A stretch of DNA of 64,000 bases from Patellaria atrata CBS 101060 (lineage: Eukaryota; Ascomycota; Dothideomycetes; Patellariales; Patellariaceae). Below are positions 11,646 through 21,420 of the stretch, one piece after another (within the stretch, counting starts at the first letter, position 1; the number at the start of each line of letters is the position of its first letter). A model generated the notes under the pieces. That model had not been told where the DNA came from. It searched no databases and saw nothing but the letters and a program-made list of their open reading frames with translations. Location: contig MU006114.1 of assembly GCA_010093705.1 (NCBI GenBank), positions 222,842 to 286,841 on the forward strand. Direction: 5' to 3'. Made by a program: the position numbers and the translations under genes.

Positions 11646-13284
11646 ATGAGGTCTCCCACTCTGGTACTGAGCTGTTTAGCAGCTCTAACCTCTACGGTAT
11701 GTGCTGCTGAGCGCAACAGCACAATGCCGTTCCCCGCCAAACACTTCGTCGACGTCCAATTTACGCCGCCGGAGGTATTTGAGCATAAAAATCTAGTGCG
11801 GAATATCAATTTGGACAAAGAGTACCCCCGAGAGATAATCAATGCGATCGTTGAGAATGTTTCCCAAGAGCCACAGGACGAGTACTGGATACCCTTCCGA
11901 GCGAATATCATAGACAATGTGGGAGGTTTAGAAGTCAAAGATAAAAAGGACCCAAGCAAAGGTGCATTCCCTTATGAGTACTTCGGTCTGGCCCCCGAAA
12001 TCAAAGCGTAAGCACCGTTCAACACCCTCACCATTCCCGTCCCATCTCCACTCAGAATAGCACCTTACCTATACACAGTCACACCGAATGGTTTCGCGTA
12101 AAACTCCCCACACCTCTCGCACCCGGCTCCCAGCAAACCCTCAGCATCTCCTATTCGATCCTCTCCTCCCTGACCCCCGTCCCCTCCACAATCGCCCAAA
12201 CCGACAAACAATATGTGCGCTTCGAATTCTCCCCATACGCACCCTCATCCTACAAAACCCACCGCCAAAAGACCAAAGTCAAGTTCCCCTCCAACGACGT
12301 GCCCGACTACACCATCCTTCCCGCGCCGAACGCAGACAACCAAGAAGACCCACAAAGACAAGGCAGCACATTCACCTACGGCCCGTACGGCGAGGTCCCC
12401 GCGCTCCCCAGCGTCCCAATCCACGCCCGCTACGAGTTCACAAAGCCGTTAATCCACGCAGAGAGGCTAGAGCGCGACGTCGAAGTGAGCCACTGGGGCG
12501 GCAACCTCGCAACAGAAGAGCGGTACTGGCTCGTAAACCGCGGCGCGGCGCTCAAGAACCACTTCAGCCGCGTATCGTGGCAGATGACATCGTACGCGAA
12601 CCCGGCGACCTCCGCCTTGAAAGAACTCCGTATCCCACTCAAAGTCGGCGCCGCGAACGCTTACTTCATCGACGACATCGGCAACGTCTCCACCAGCAAC
12701 TTCCGCGCCGATCGCCGCGAAGCTAATCTCGCCCTTCGACCCCGCTACCCCGTCTTCGGGCAGTGGAAGTATAAGTTCCGCGTCGGCTGGGACGCGGATC
12801 TGAGCGCGTATCTGCGGAAACTGAAAACGGGCGAGCGGTACATCCTCAAGATTCCGTTTCTCGAAGGGCCGAGCGCAAGAGAAGGGATCGAGTATAAAGA
12901 GGTGCAGATACGGGTTATATTGCCAGAAGGCGCGACGTAAGCCTCCCGATCAGCACAACCCCTATCCCGTCCCAAATTCTGTTTCAAGCTAACCTGACAA
13001 AAAGCAATATCAACTTCAACTCCCCCCTCCCCATCGTCTCAAATACCACATCCCTCCACCGCACTTTCCTCGACACGAAGGGCCGCTCCGTCCTCACCAT
13101 CAACGCGAGAAACCTCGTCGACGATCTCAGGGATAGAGAGCTCATCGTCACGTACGATTATCCCTGGACCGCCGCTTTCATGAAACCTCTTGGCATCTTC
13201 GCTGCCTTTTTGTCGCTTTTCGCAGCCATTTACGTCCTCAGCTCACTGGATGTGAGTATCGCGAGTAGAAAGGTGAAGAGGTAG
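11646..13284 (+). CDS. OST1: Oligosaccharyltransferase subunit OST1 (ribophorin I)
   Basis: Subunit of the ER oligosaccharyltransferase that transfers the dolichol-linked glycan to Asn in nascent proteins. Exons 11646-12007, 12079-12936, 13005-13284 (introns 71 and 68 bp); 499 aa, normal for fungal Ost1. A cleavable signal peptide ending near CAA at residue ~21 (SPTLVLSCLAALTSTVCAA) leads into a lumenal body with ribophorin I landmarks: SYSILSSLTPVPS, PYAPSSYKT, YGPYGEVPALPS, EVSHWGGNLATEERYWL, NRGAALKNHFSR, PRYPVFGQWKYKF and LKIPFLE. Near the C-terminus there is one transmembrane segment (FMKPLGIFAAFLSLFAAIYVLSSL, cited in parts: residues ~465-487) and a short Lys/Arg-rich cytosolic tail. 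GC content of exon 2 is high relative to the flanks. Converges with VTC4. Confidence 0.95.
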
Positions 13285-13625
13285 GGAATAGAGGTGTATT
13301 GTACGATTTGCGTGAATTGTACTTAAGTTTAGAGTCTGAAAATTATGAACTTTTTTTTTTTTTGACGTGTTTTGAAAGGGGAAATCTGAGAACGTGAACA
13401 TCGAGACCGATTTCTACTTGACGGATTCGTAAAATGCACCGGATCCCTCGGTCAGGAAGACTGATGAATCGAAGTTTTAAACAAAAACGTAGGGTAAATA
13501 CAACGATGCTCATATGTCCAAAATATACAGATGGTAGTCTAATCGAACACTGATCCCCCCATCTCCCTTATAAAGATCCCTTATCTCTCAAACCCATCCC
13601 GTCCCATCCCATCCCATCCCCACCA
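13285..13625. other. Convergent 3' intergenic region with CCCAT repeat
   Basis: 341 bp between the OST1 and VTC4 stops. Contains a T12 homopolymer around 13350-13362 and, at 13592-13620, tandem CCCAT/CCCGT pentamers lying in the VTC4 3' UTR. Confidence 0.5.
13592..13620. repeat. Pentanucleotide microsatellite (CCCAT/CCCGT)n
   Basis: About five to six imperfect tandem copies of CCCAT, one with G for A, directly downstream (in gene sense) of the VTC4 stop codon. Confidence 0.7.
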
Positions 13626-16153
13626 CTACCCCTTCAACCCCCCCTCATACCCCCCCCTGGCGACCCTAAACCCAAAACTCACCGCAACCGCGACAAACAG
13701 TCCCACACAAAGCACGCTCGGACCCCACCAATCATGATACGTGACCGCCCTCCTGGCCCTAATCTTGCCCACGCGCCACAAATACAATCCCATACTGTAC
13801 CCCAGAGCGGCACACGCGAGCCCGGTAAACGCCCATGCCGAATACACCGCGACGCCGTCGCCGAAATTCAACAAAGTGGCGGCGATGGAGCCGAGGATGA
13901 TGGAGAACTCGAGCCAGGAGAGGAAGGTGCGTTCGGTGGCGAAGAAGACTTTCGGCTCGACGCGGACGGGGACGTGGATTCTTTTCCCGCGGGGGGCGCG
14001 GAAGCGGCGGGTTTGCGGGAGGTCCTTTGGGACACCCATGGAGGGGCCGGTGGAGGGCATGGGGGTGGGTTTGGGGGTGGGTGTTGCGCGTTTGAAAAAG
14101 GTTGCGGTTTGGGAGATATGGTGGATGAGGAGGGCGCGGGCGCGGGACCAGCGGCCGGCGCGTTTGGTGGATTCGAGGTCGTCTTCGGAGGCATCTTCGT
14201 CTTCGGAGTCGTAAAGGGGGTAGTCGTCTTCGTTGGGGGCGGAGGCCGCGATGCGTTCTTCGATGTCGAGGGTGTTGCCGTTGGCGGTGGCGGTGCCGTA
14301 GTCGCGCTGTTGATCCATGTCGTGCTGTTCCATCGCGTCCCTGGCTGCTCTCAGGCGTCGTAGATCCTCGTTTTCCTCTTCTCCTTCTGGCGCTGGGGGT
14401 AGGAGTTCCAGATCCTCGTCGTCTGAATCTTCTAGATTTGCGCTGGTGCTTACATCCGCGCTCTGTCCTGGTCTCTCGATACCGAAGCGATGTGTAATTG
14501 GTTTTCTTATGTCGACGTCCATTTGCGGCATCCAGAATGGGAGCAGATGGATACGAGTAGGGTTGAGCGTTGCGGTGCCATGAATGAATTTGCTGAACTT
14601 AGGGACCGCTTCGACGAGATGCGAGGCGGTGAGCTCGCGGATCCATTCAGGAGGCTGCTGACCAGCTTGCGTTTGAAGCTTTACTTCGAGTACCGCGTAG
14701 GGAAAGCGCTCGCCGTCTTCAGGCGGGAGCTGGGGGAAGGGATAGTCGATACCGATGTCCATGCGTCGCCAGTTGTTGCCCGCCCGTTGACGGCCGTCGA
14801 GATTGTCTTCGCGGACCATTGTTAGTTCCGTGTCTAGAGATATGCGGACGCGAGCATCTCCTGGCAGCTGAAAAGCTGTCCTGTTGTAGAATGATCGGGT
14901 TACTGGTACTAGTTTCCTAGTGAGTACCCTGTATTGGATCTCTCTGGCAAGTTGTTCAAGGTCGGCAATCTCCTTCTCGCCCTTCTTTCCGTCTTTGCGC
15001 ATTTTCTCGAATGCTTGCTCGACGGTATATTTCCCGGACATGAAAGCATTCACATTTTTCTCTTTCAGCGAGAATCTAGCTTTGACCGATTTCTCTCCTG
15101 TCCAGTCTTCTCGATGGGTTTTACGTTCGACGAAGATAGTATCCGTTTCCATGCCACCATACCAACGTAGGCGTATGGCTTCCGCACCCTCAGTCTTCTT
15201 AAGACGACCGGTATATAATTCCCATGTGTCTATATTATCATAATATATGGATGAGATGGCAGAATCCTTTGGGTCGAACTCCTTGCTCGCATTAAACACT
15301 AAGACAGGAAGATGCTGCCGTACTAGTCAGTAAATGGGTATCCAAGGCGAGGGTACCTCCTACCTTGAGAATGATAAGCTTCAATTCCGTAATGTTATCC
15401 GGATGTACCCAATACTTCGTAGTCTGACGAACGAAGTTCTGCTGTCCTCCTCCAGCAGAGGAATCACCCTTTGTCGGATTACCCCTAGTCCTTACGAGAT
15501 CGTAAAGTTTCGACAACTTAACAATGAAGGCATCATAATTATCCTTAAAGAAAGGTTTCGCCTTCAATCTTGCAGCAAAGACAGGCTTGAGGTGCCATTC
15601 CGTCTGCTTATCATGCTTCTTGATGATCTTCTGAAAGCCCGTATAATTCAACTGTGTGAACTTTGCCAGATCATGCACATCTGCAATGATATCGCTCAAG
15701 TCCTCCTCAAGCAACATGAAATCCTCTTCTGTGGGAACATCAGCTTGTCCTCTCCTCGCTTCACTCTCGGCCTGCGGCTCAGCCTTCGCGATGACCTCTT
15801 GAACCTCTTTCTCAGAAGCCTTTATGCGCCTCACGATCTCCTCGCTCTTGACTTTCTGAAAGGTAAATACTTTGTCCAATTCAGCCTCCAGGTCTTTGAC
15901 GAACTTCTGTTCGTACTCCTCCGTCCATGGCTTTCGCTGTGGCTTCGGGTTATCCGGAGTAGGCTCGGTCTCGTAGGGTGTCTTGAGGCTCTCTTTCAGG
16001 TCATCGTAGGATATATAGTAGTAATACCAATCTTTTATCAGAGACGTCCTAAGTTGCTGGCCAAACCTAGCGAGCGCAATTGGTGTTAGTCCATATCCGC
16101 ATGATTACGTAGAGGGGTTTATAACGGGTAGAGGAAAGAAAGCGGTACCTCAT
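13626..16153 (-). CDS. VTC4: Vacuolar transporter chaperone 4, polyphosphate polymerase
   Basis: Catalytic subunit of the VTC complex, which makes polyphosphate from ATP at the vacuolar membrane and moves it into the lumen. Exons (minus) 16153-16149, 16066-15364, 15314-13626; introns 82 and 49 bp; 798 aa. The first exon is only five bases (ATGAG), giving Met-Arg split before FGQQL, the standard SPX start. SPX domain residues 1-~180 (inositol pyrophosphate sensing; KIIKKHDK helix). Polymerase tunnel domain from ~242: IRLRWYG gives R284 and R286, then K301 and E446 (LEVKL). These match yeast Vtc4 R264, R266, K281 and E426 with a constant offset of 20, so the enzyme should be active, which separates it from Vtc2/Vtc3. 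C-terminal VTC1-like domain (~700-790) with [13 protein letters not shown] and three membrane segments. An acidic, Arg-rich linker joins the two. Confidence 0.95.
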
Positions 16154-16945
16154 GATGAACGCGACGGGAGCTCTTTCAAGCACCAATTGACGCTATGGAA
16201 GGATAAAAAAGCGAAAGGAAGCTTCAGACATGAGAGACGAATACTGAGGTAGTTATACAGTAATCAAGATTTACTACAAAGAAGCCAAGTTCTCTAAGGT
16301 GATGTGAAGAGAAGGTAGACTCCAGGTGATAAGTGATACGTTGTTTCCCGGCGGTGATGCGTGGGGCTTTGCGAACAGAACATGTGCGGAGCATTTTGGC
16401 GAATGGGAAGCTCGAAGTGAGGCAACGTGCTCTCCTGCCCTTTTGGACTTGCATGCCACCTCCCTTTGACCTTTTGTCCATAACAATCGATGTCGTGAAG
16501 AAGTTCATATTTTAGAAGATGTGAATGAAGAAAAGCAAAATTGTAAACTGGAAGTGATTGTGCAGCCGAACACTACACTCAAAGCAGGCATGAATTAGTA
16601 ATGACATCAACCCAACGGAACGGCTTTAAAGAGAGAGACATCATAAGCTCCGGTTATGCAGGATTTTGGATTTTTCAGCAAAAGTCATAGGATCATTTCC
16701 TCTCACGCCCTATAAGGTAGAGGATTGACACGAAATGCATGTACTGTACAGTATGATATTACTGTTGGAAGTACCATACACAACATGCAACCCCTGAATT
16801 CCCTTGAACTTGGTTTCAAAGCATATTATTAATATACAAGAATATAAAGCAGGAAGCAGACTATGCTTAGGTTTTCCTCTCGCAACAGTGAACAAGTTCC
16901 TTGAACAGTTCTACCATCATACAATCCCTTCTAGACCCTTTCCCA
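16154..16945. promoter_or_regulatory. Divergent promoter VTC4 / oxidoreductase
   Basis: 792 bp between divergent starts. Contains a palindromic GTACTGTACAGTA at 16741-16753 and otherwise A/T-rich sequence. The VTC4 regulator (a Pho4/NUC-1-type bHLH) would be expected to bind CACGTG/CACGTT; I see no CACGTG here. Confidence 0.45.
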
Positions 16946-18085
16946 ATGGCCCCTATCCGTGTCGGTTTCATAGGAGCTTCGGTGAACAGCTGGGCAGCTC
17001 GAGCACACATCCCTTATCTCAAGAACACCTCCAAATATAAAGTGGTTGCCCTTCTTAACACAAGTGTTGAGGCAGCTCATAAGGCAATCGAACACTTTCA
17101 GTTTCCCTCCACCACCAAGGCATACGGGGATCCCAAAGACCTAGCAAACGATCCAGATGTAGACCTAGTCGTCTGCAGCGTCCGCGTCGATCGACATTAT
17201 GAGACCATCTTGCCAGCACTCCAAGCAGGCAAAGATGTTTTCTGTGAATGGCCTTTGGGAAAGAACATATCCGAGTCGGAAGAATTGAGTGCTCTAGCTA
17301 AGAAAAAAGGAGTAAAAACAATGATTGGACTACAAGGAGAGGCCTCGCTGTCCCTGAACAAAATCAAGGAACTGATTCAGGGTGGAGCAATTGGGAAGGT
17401 TTTCAGCACCACTGTTGTTGCAGTCGCTGCGGGATGGGGCCCAAATGGTAGGGTAGGATATGAGTATCTGAATGATATTGAGATTGGGGGCACCATGGTT
17501 TCCATCGCCTGGGGACATCGTAAGTTCTCTCACCCAATAATTAAAATCTCGAGCATGGATTGATTGACACTTGAAGTCATGGATGTGGTACTGTACGTTC
17601 TCGGCGACGGAAAAGAATTGAACTCCATTCTTGACAGGAATCGTACGGAAATCCCAATGCTCGATTCTGAAAACAAGCATGTGGCCACCATGAAGCGCAC
17701 AACACATGATCAGATCATGGTGCAGGGCCGTCTTGAATCTGGCGCTCTCCTTTCTTACCATCTTCGCGGTGGCAATTCGTTCCCTGGGACACCGGTTTTT
17801 GACTGGCGTATCTACGGTGAGAAAGGAGAAATAAGGCTCACGGCGAGTACTTCCATGGTCCAGGTTATCTCAGATGATGTTGTTGTTCAGCTCCACAAGT
17901 TTGGGGGTGGCGAGGCCGAAACGGTCGACTTTAAGGATGATACGTCTGGTTTGTTCCCTGAGGGTACAGGGAGATTGTATGAAGCATTTGCGAGCGGGAA
18001 GAAGGAAAGTTATCCCGATTGGGACTTGGCTATGAAACGGCACAGAATGATTGACAACATGTATAATCAGAGACCATTTAAATGA
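16946..18085 (+). CDS. Gfo/Idh/MocA-family NAD(P)-dependent oxidoreductase
   Basis: Predicted cytosolic sugar- or polyol-type dehydrogenase, or a Gal80-like regulator without catalysis. Exons 16946-17519 and 17577-18085, intron 57 bp (GTAAGT/AAG, TTGAC branch), 360 aa. The N-terminal Rossmann fold (residues 1-~125) has GFIGASVNSWAARAHIPYL, DVDLVVCSVRVDRHYE and the family signature GKDVFCEWPLGKN, where EKP is replaced by EWP. The Lys of the usual EKP motif, which contributes to catalysis in active members, is therefore Trp. EWPLG is common in Gal80-like fungal relatives, so a regulatory or altered role is possible. The C-terminal domain (~130-360) has GGTMVSIAWGH near the split codon and FDWRIYGEKGEIRL. 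The frame is open upstream to 16901 but only via TTG, so the ATG at 16946 is used. Substrate unknown. Confidence 0.85.
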
Positions 18086-18510
18086 AGCTACTTATAACAA
18101 TATAGGCAATTGAGATAATGAGATGTTTAAGAGTACTCAATCCCTTGGGTAGAGGAAAATTAAAGGTTCTCACAGACTTCGTCACGATAAGAAATTGCAC
18201 AAGAACTTATCAAATCCATGACTTTCAATGAAATTGACTGAACGACAACTGAGATATGATGACGAGGTAGATTTGTACGGATAGCGCGGACACCTCATAA
18301 TGTGCCCCTCGCTACATGCCCCACATACGGCGTCAGTGAAGTATATAGAGCTCCAACAGAGCAAGTTCTCGAGCATAGCCATAGAGCTAAAGTGACTTCC
18401 AAGTTGTCAATTGCTATTTCAGAATTCTCCCTTCTTAGAATCAGGAAAGTATCTAGGCACTAGCCAATACTTGATCATTGTTCTCCTTCGAAACTCGAAC
18501 TTTAGCAAAT
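18086..18510. other. Intergenic region, no gene seen
   Basis: 425 bp between two rightward genes; holds the 3' UTR of the oxidoreductase and the promoter of the next gene. No motif stands out. Confidence 0.4.
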
Positions 18511-19684
18511 ATGCCCAACCGCGTCCTAATATCAGCAGAAGGCGATCATTTCGACTACACCGCCCTAGAAGAATGGCAGGATGAAGGTGATTATCGAGTT
18601 TCTCATCGTAGAAAACTCCTATTGACCTCGCAATCGCTAGGCTTCGAAGTGACATACGTTCCCAACAACGAGAACCTCAAAGCCTACACCTTCGCCATCG
18701 AAAGTCTAGCAGACGAGCTCGAAGACGGTGAAACATACGCCATCATCGCCTTCGGCGAAGCCGCAACATCCTGTCTCTCCGCACTCGAATACGGGATGCC
18801 CAAACTAGGGGCATTGATCGCATATTATCCGTCGTCAACTTCAACCATAGCCAAACGCCTGGCTCATACGCATGTCATTGTGCATATAGCTGGTGAACAG
18901 GGGTTTGGAGTTAGCGAACAAAGTTACAGATATGAGGGTACCAGAGTCGGATTTGCTGAACGTGGGAGTGGGGTGTGGGACAAAGTAGCCTCGTCCCTGG
19001 CCTGGAGCCGGACGTTGCGTGTGTTAAAGAGAGCTTTCAATGTACATCCGCAAGAGCAACTGGAAAGGGTTTGGGATGAACACACTGAACGTAAGTGATA
19101 TACCCCAGTTTATGATGTTGAAAGTATGATTCGGTTCGTTTAAGACTTAAGTAGTTGAGTTTGCGACCAAAGATGCTGGGGCAACCATCGAGACGATGGG
19201 CCCTAACCCATATGTCAATCACGTCCCTACCATGACAGGGGGTATCGGTAAAAAGGACTTATACCGCTTCTATCAGGAGTACTTCGTACCTTCAAACCCT
19301 CCATCTTTTAAGATGGCCCTGATATCTAGAACCACTGGGGTAGATCGAGTTGTTGATGAGTTTATCATCAAGTTTAGACATACGTGTGAGATGCCATGGA
19401 TATTACCAGGTGTAGCACCTACCGACAAGGAAGTCGAGGTAGCTTTCGTGAGTGTGGTATGCATACGTGGAGGTAAAGTATTCCATGAGCACATTTATTG
19501 GGATCAAGCCACCGTGCTATTCCAGATAGGACTTCTAAATCCAAACCTGGTGCCGTCTGAGATGAAGGCGAAAGGTACCAAGCGGATGCCCGTCGTAGGT
19601 GCGGAAGGTGCAAGAAAAGTCCTTGACGAGAAAAGTGAGGACAGTAACGAACTAATCGAAGACTGGTGGAATCCGGACGGTTGA
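18511..19684 (+). CDS. Dienelactone-hydrolase-like / SnoaL (NTF2-like) two-domain protein
   Basis: Fungal two-domain protein of unknown substrate. Exons 18511-19090 and 19152-19684, intron 61 bp, 370 aa. Residues ~1-160 resemble the alpha/beta-hydrolase of dienelactone hydrolases: IIAFGEAATSC, LIAYYPS, VIVHIAGEQ and the family pattern around VGFAERGSGVWD. The usual nucleophile motif (G-x-C-x-G) is not visible; the position reads FGEAATSC, so classical hydrolase activity is doubtful. Residues ~190-330 resemble a SnoaL/NTF2-like cup: YVNHVPTMTGGIGKKDL, FYQEYFVPSNPPS, PWILPGVAPT and HEHIYWDQATVL. The join (C+TA) gives HTE-LVEFATKDA. The frame is open upstream to 18478 but lacks an ATG, so 18511 is used. 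The stop lies 6 bases from the RMT2 stop on the other strand. Confidence 0.8.
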
Positions 19685-19690
19685 ATTAAA

Positions 19691-21002
19691 TCAACCGATA
19701 AAACGGCACGTAGGTAACTTGTATTTTGACAAAGTCCAGTAGCGGCGTCGTACACCATCCCACTCTCCGGTCCGATCGAGATCAGGTATGTCGATAGTCT
19801 CCCACTCCGTGTCGAAACCCGCTTGAAAGAGATCCATTTCTGATATCTAGAAGGGATCAGTCGCTGGGAGTCGCGCATGGAGCATACATGTTACTCACCT
19901 TGCCATAGACATCGTAGCACACTTGTCTATCAGCACCTAGTCCGTTGAAGAAAGCAAAGACACCTCCATTGCCATCACTTCCTCCTGCTGGATCCAGTAA
20001 CCCAATCACATACTCGGAGAAGAAGTCTTTAAGGGCAGTATAGTCCTCCGCGAATGTATCGAAGTAGATAGCATCAAACATCGTATTACTATCCACCAGT
20101 ATAGGAACAACGTCTTGCCACCGTCCTTCGTGGATCACAACGCCAGGTTTATCGTGCCAATTTTCTCTGCGCATCTGGTCTAGAACGGAAGGGTGAGCTT
20201 CGATGATGTGATGAGAGGCGGGATTTTTCTCTTGGAAAATTGTATCGATGATCCCCATACCGTGTCCAACATTGAGCACCCGTAAATTTGGAGCAGGTAG
20301 AATAAGCTCAGCAGTACGCTGCATGATGTCCTTCTCCCAAGCCATCATCACCCCATTGCTCTCATCATCAAGAAGTTTATCTTCCGTAAACGTCAGACCA
20401 GATCTCAAGTAATCCGCGCTGTTGACATCTGCGGTATTGTCCGTGGCCAGTTGCCCATCCTGAGGGGACCTCGCATCCTCTTCAACACCCCCATTAATCC
20501 CCCCATATTCCTCATCGTCATCCTCCTCTTCCTCCTCCGACTCCCCACCCGCAAGAACCTGATACTCCCCCAACCTACTGAACAACAACTCCGCCCTAAC
20601 CCCCGCCTCAACAACCATCCCATAAATCTCCTCTAACCCCAACCTCCTCGCTACACACCCGGGCGTCTCTCCCTTCCCATCCAACTCGTTCCAAATAGCG
20701 CCATTCCGGAACAGCAGCCTCACGATCTCCGCCGCGTCCTCCAGTTCCTCTTTTCGGTACGTGTGGCTGTTCACCCCATCAGACGTGCCATTCGGGGGAT
20801 TGGAAGGCGTGGAGGGCGTGGCTGGGGTCGAGGACTCGAAAGACGCGATACAGGCGTGCAGGGGCGTGATGCCGGTCTCCGGATCGCGGACTTTGGCGGG
20901 GACGGTGAGGAGGAGGCTGCGCACGGCGGGGAGGTCGTGGGTTGAGGCGGCGAGGATGAGGGATTGCACGAGGAGTGAGGGGTCGGATGAGGTGGCTTCC
21001 AT
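19691..21002 (-). CDS. RMT2: Protein arginine N5-methyltransferase Rmt2
   Basis: Fungal type IV arginine methyltransferase, which in yeast delta-N-methylates an Arg of ribosomal protein L12 (Rpl12). Exons (minus) 21002-19899 and 19846-19691, intron 52 bp, 419 aa. N-terminal ankyrin-like region (residues ~10-135): LILAASTHDLPAVRSLL, GITPLHACIA, VRLLFRNGAIWNELDGKGET. An acidic Glu/Asp linker (~155-166) is followed by the methyltransferase domain with AdoMet motif I at 242-251 (VLNVGHGMG), then HHIIEAHPSVL, VIHEGRWQDV, FDAIYFDTFAEDY and FFNGLGADRQVCYDVYGK across to the last exon. I prefer the ATG at 21002; an in-frame ATG at 21107 would add 35 Ser/Asn-rich residues and cannot be excluded. Tandem with and upstream of the P450 gene on the same strand. 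Confidence 0.93.
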
Positions 21003-21420
21003 TATTTCGTGGAGGTTGTTGTGGGGATTGTGATGTTCAGGAAATAGAGAAGTGGTAGAACTTTTAGAATTTTTATAATTTTTAAGTCGTAGACGAGGGG
21101 GTGACATCAGACTTCAAATGTGGAAGGGGGAAAATTACGGTACAGTATACTGCCGCGAAACATAAAAAGAGGAGTGTTTTGGGATACTCTAATTACCGTA
21201 TTTGAGGTGACTTTAGGTTTATGTTGAATTCCAATTTTCTTTTTCTGAAGTCATTTTGTTATGAGGGTTAAACTGTGCCGTTAATCTTACTTAAATGTGT
21301 GAGAGTCCTTAAGGGGGACTTTGTAAAACGTCTACATCGTGATCCACTGATATGGGGTATACTCTATTGGTCATGATCGGACATTAGATTGTAGACTAAA
21401 AAGCATTATGCTACTGTATC
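21003..21420. other. Intergenic region: RMT2 upstream / P450 downstream
   Basis: 418 bp between two leftward genes, so it carries the RMT2 promoter and the 3' UTR of the P450 gene. A/T-rich; no element recognised. Confidence 0.4.

Noticed and set aside
12088-12726. 212-codon Arg/Pro-rich frame overlapping OST1 in another frame
   Set aside because: OST1 frame matches ribophorin I throughout; this frame is a GC-bias artefact.
13734-14363. 209-codon Gly-rich frame antisense to VTC4
   Set aside because: Low-complexity shadow of a GC-rich exon on the opposite strand.
15334-16089. 251-codon frame antisense to the VTC4 SPX exon
   Set aside because: SPX coding on the minus strand is unequivocal; the antisense frame has no recognisable domain.
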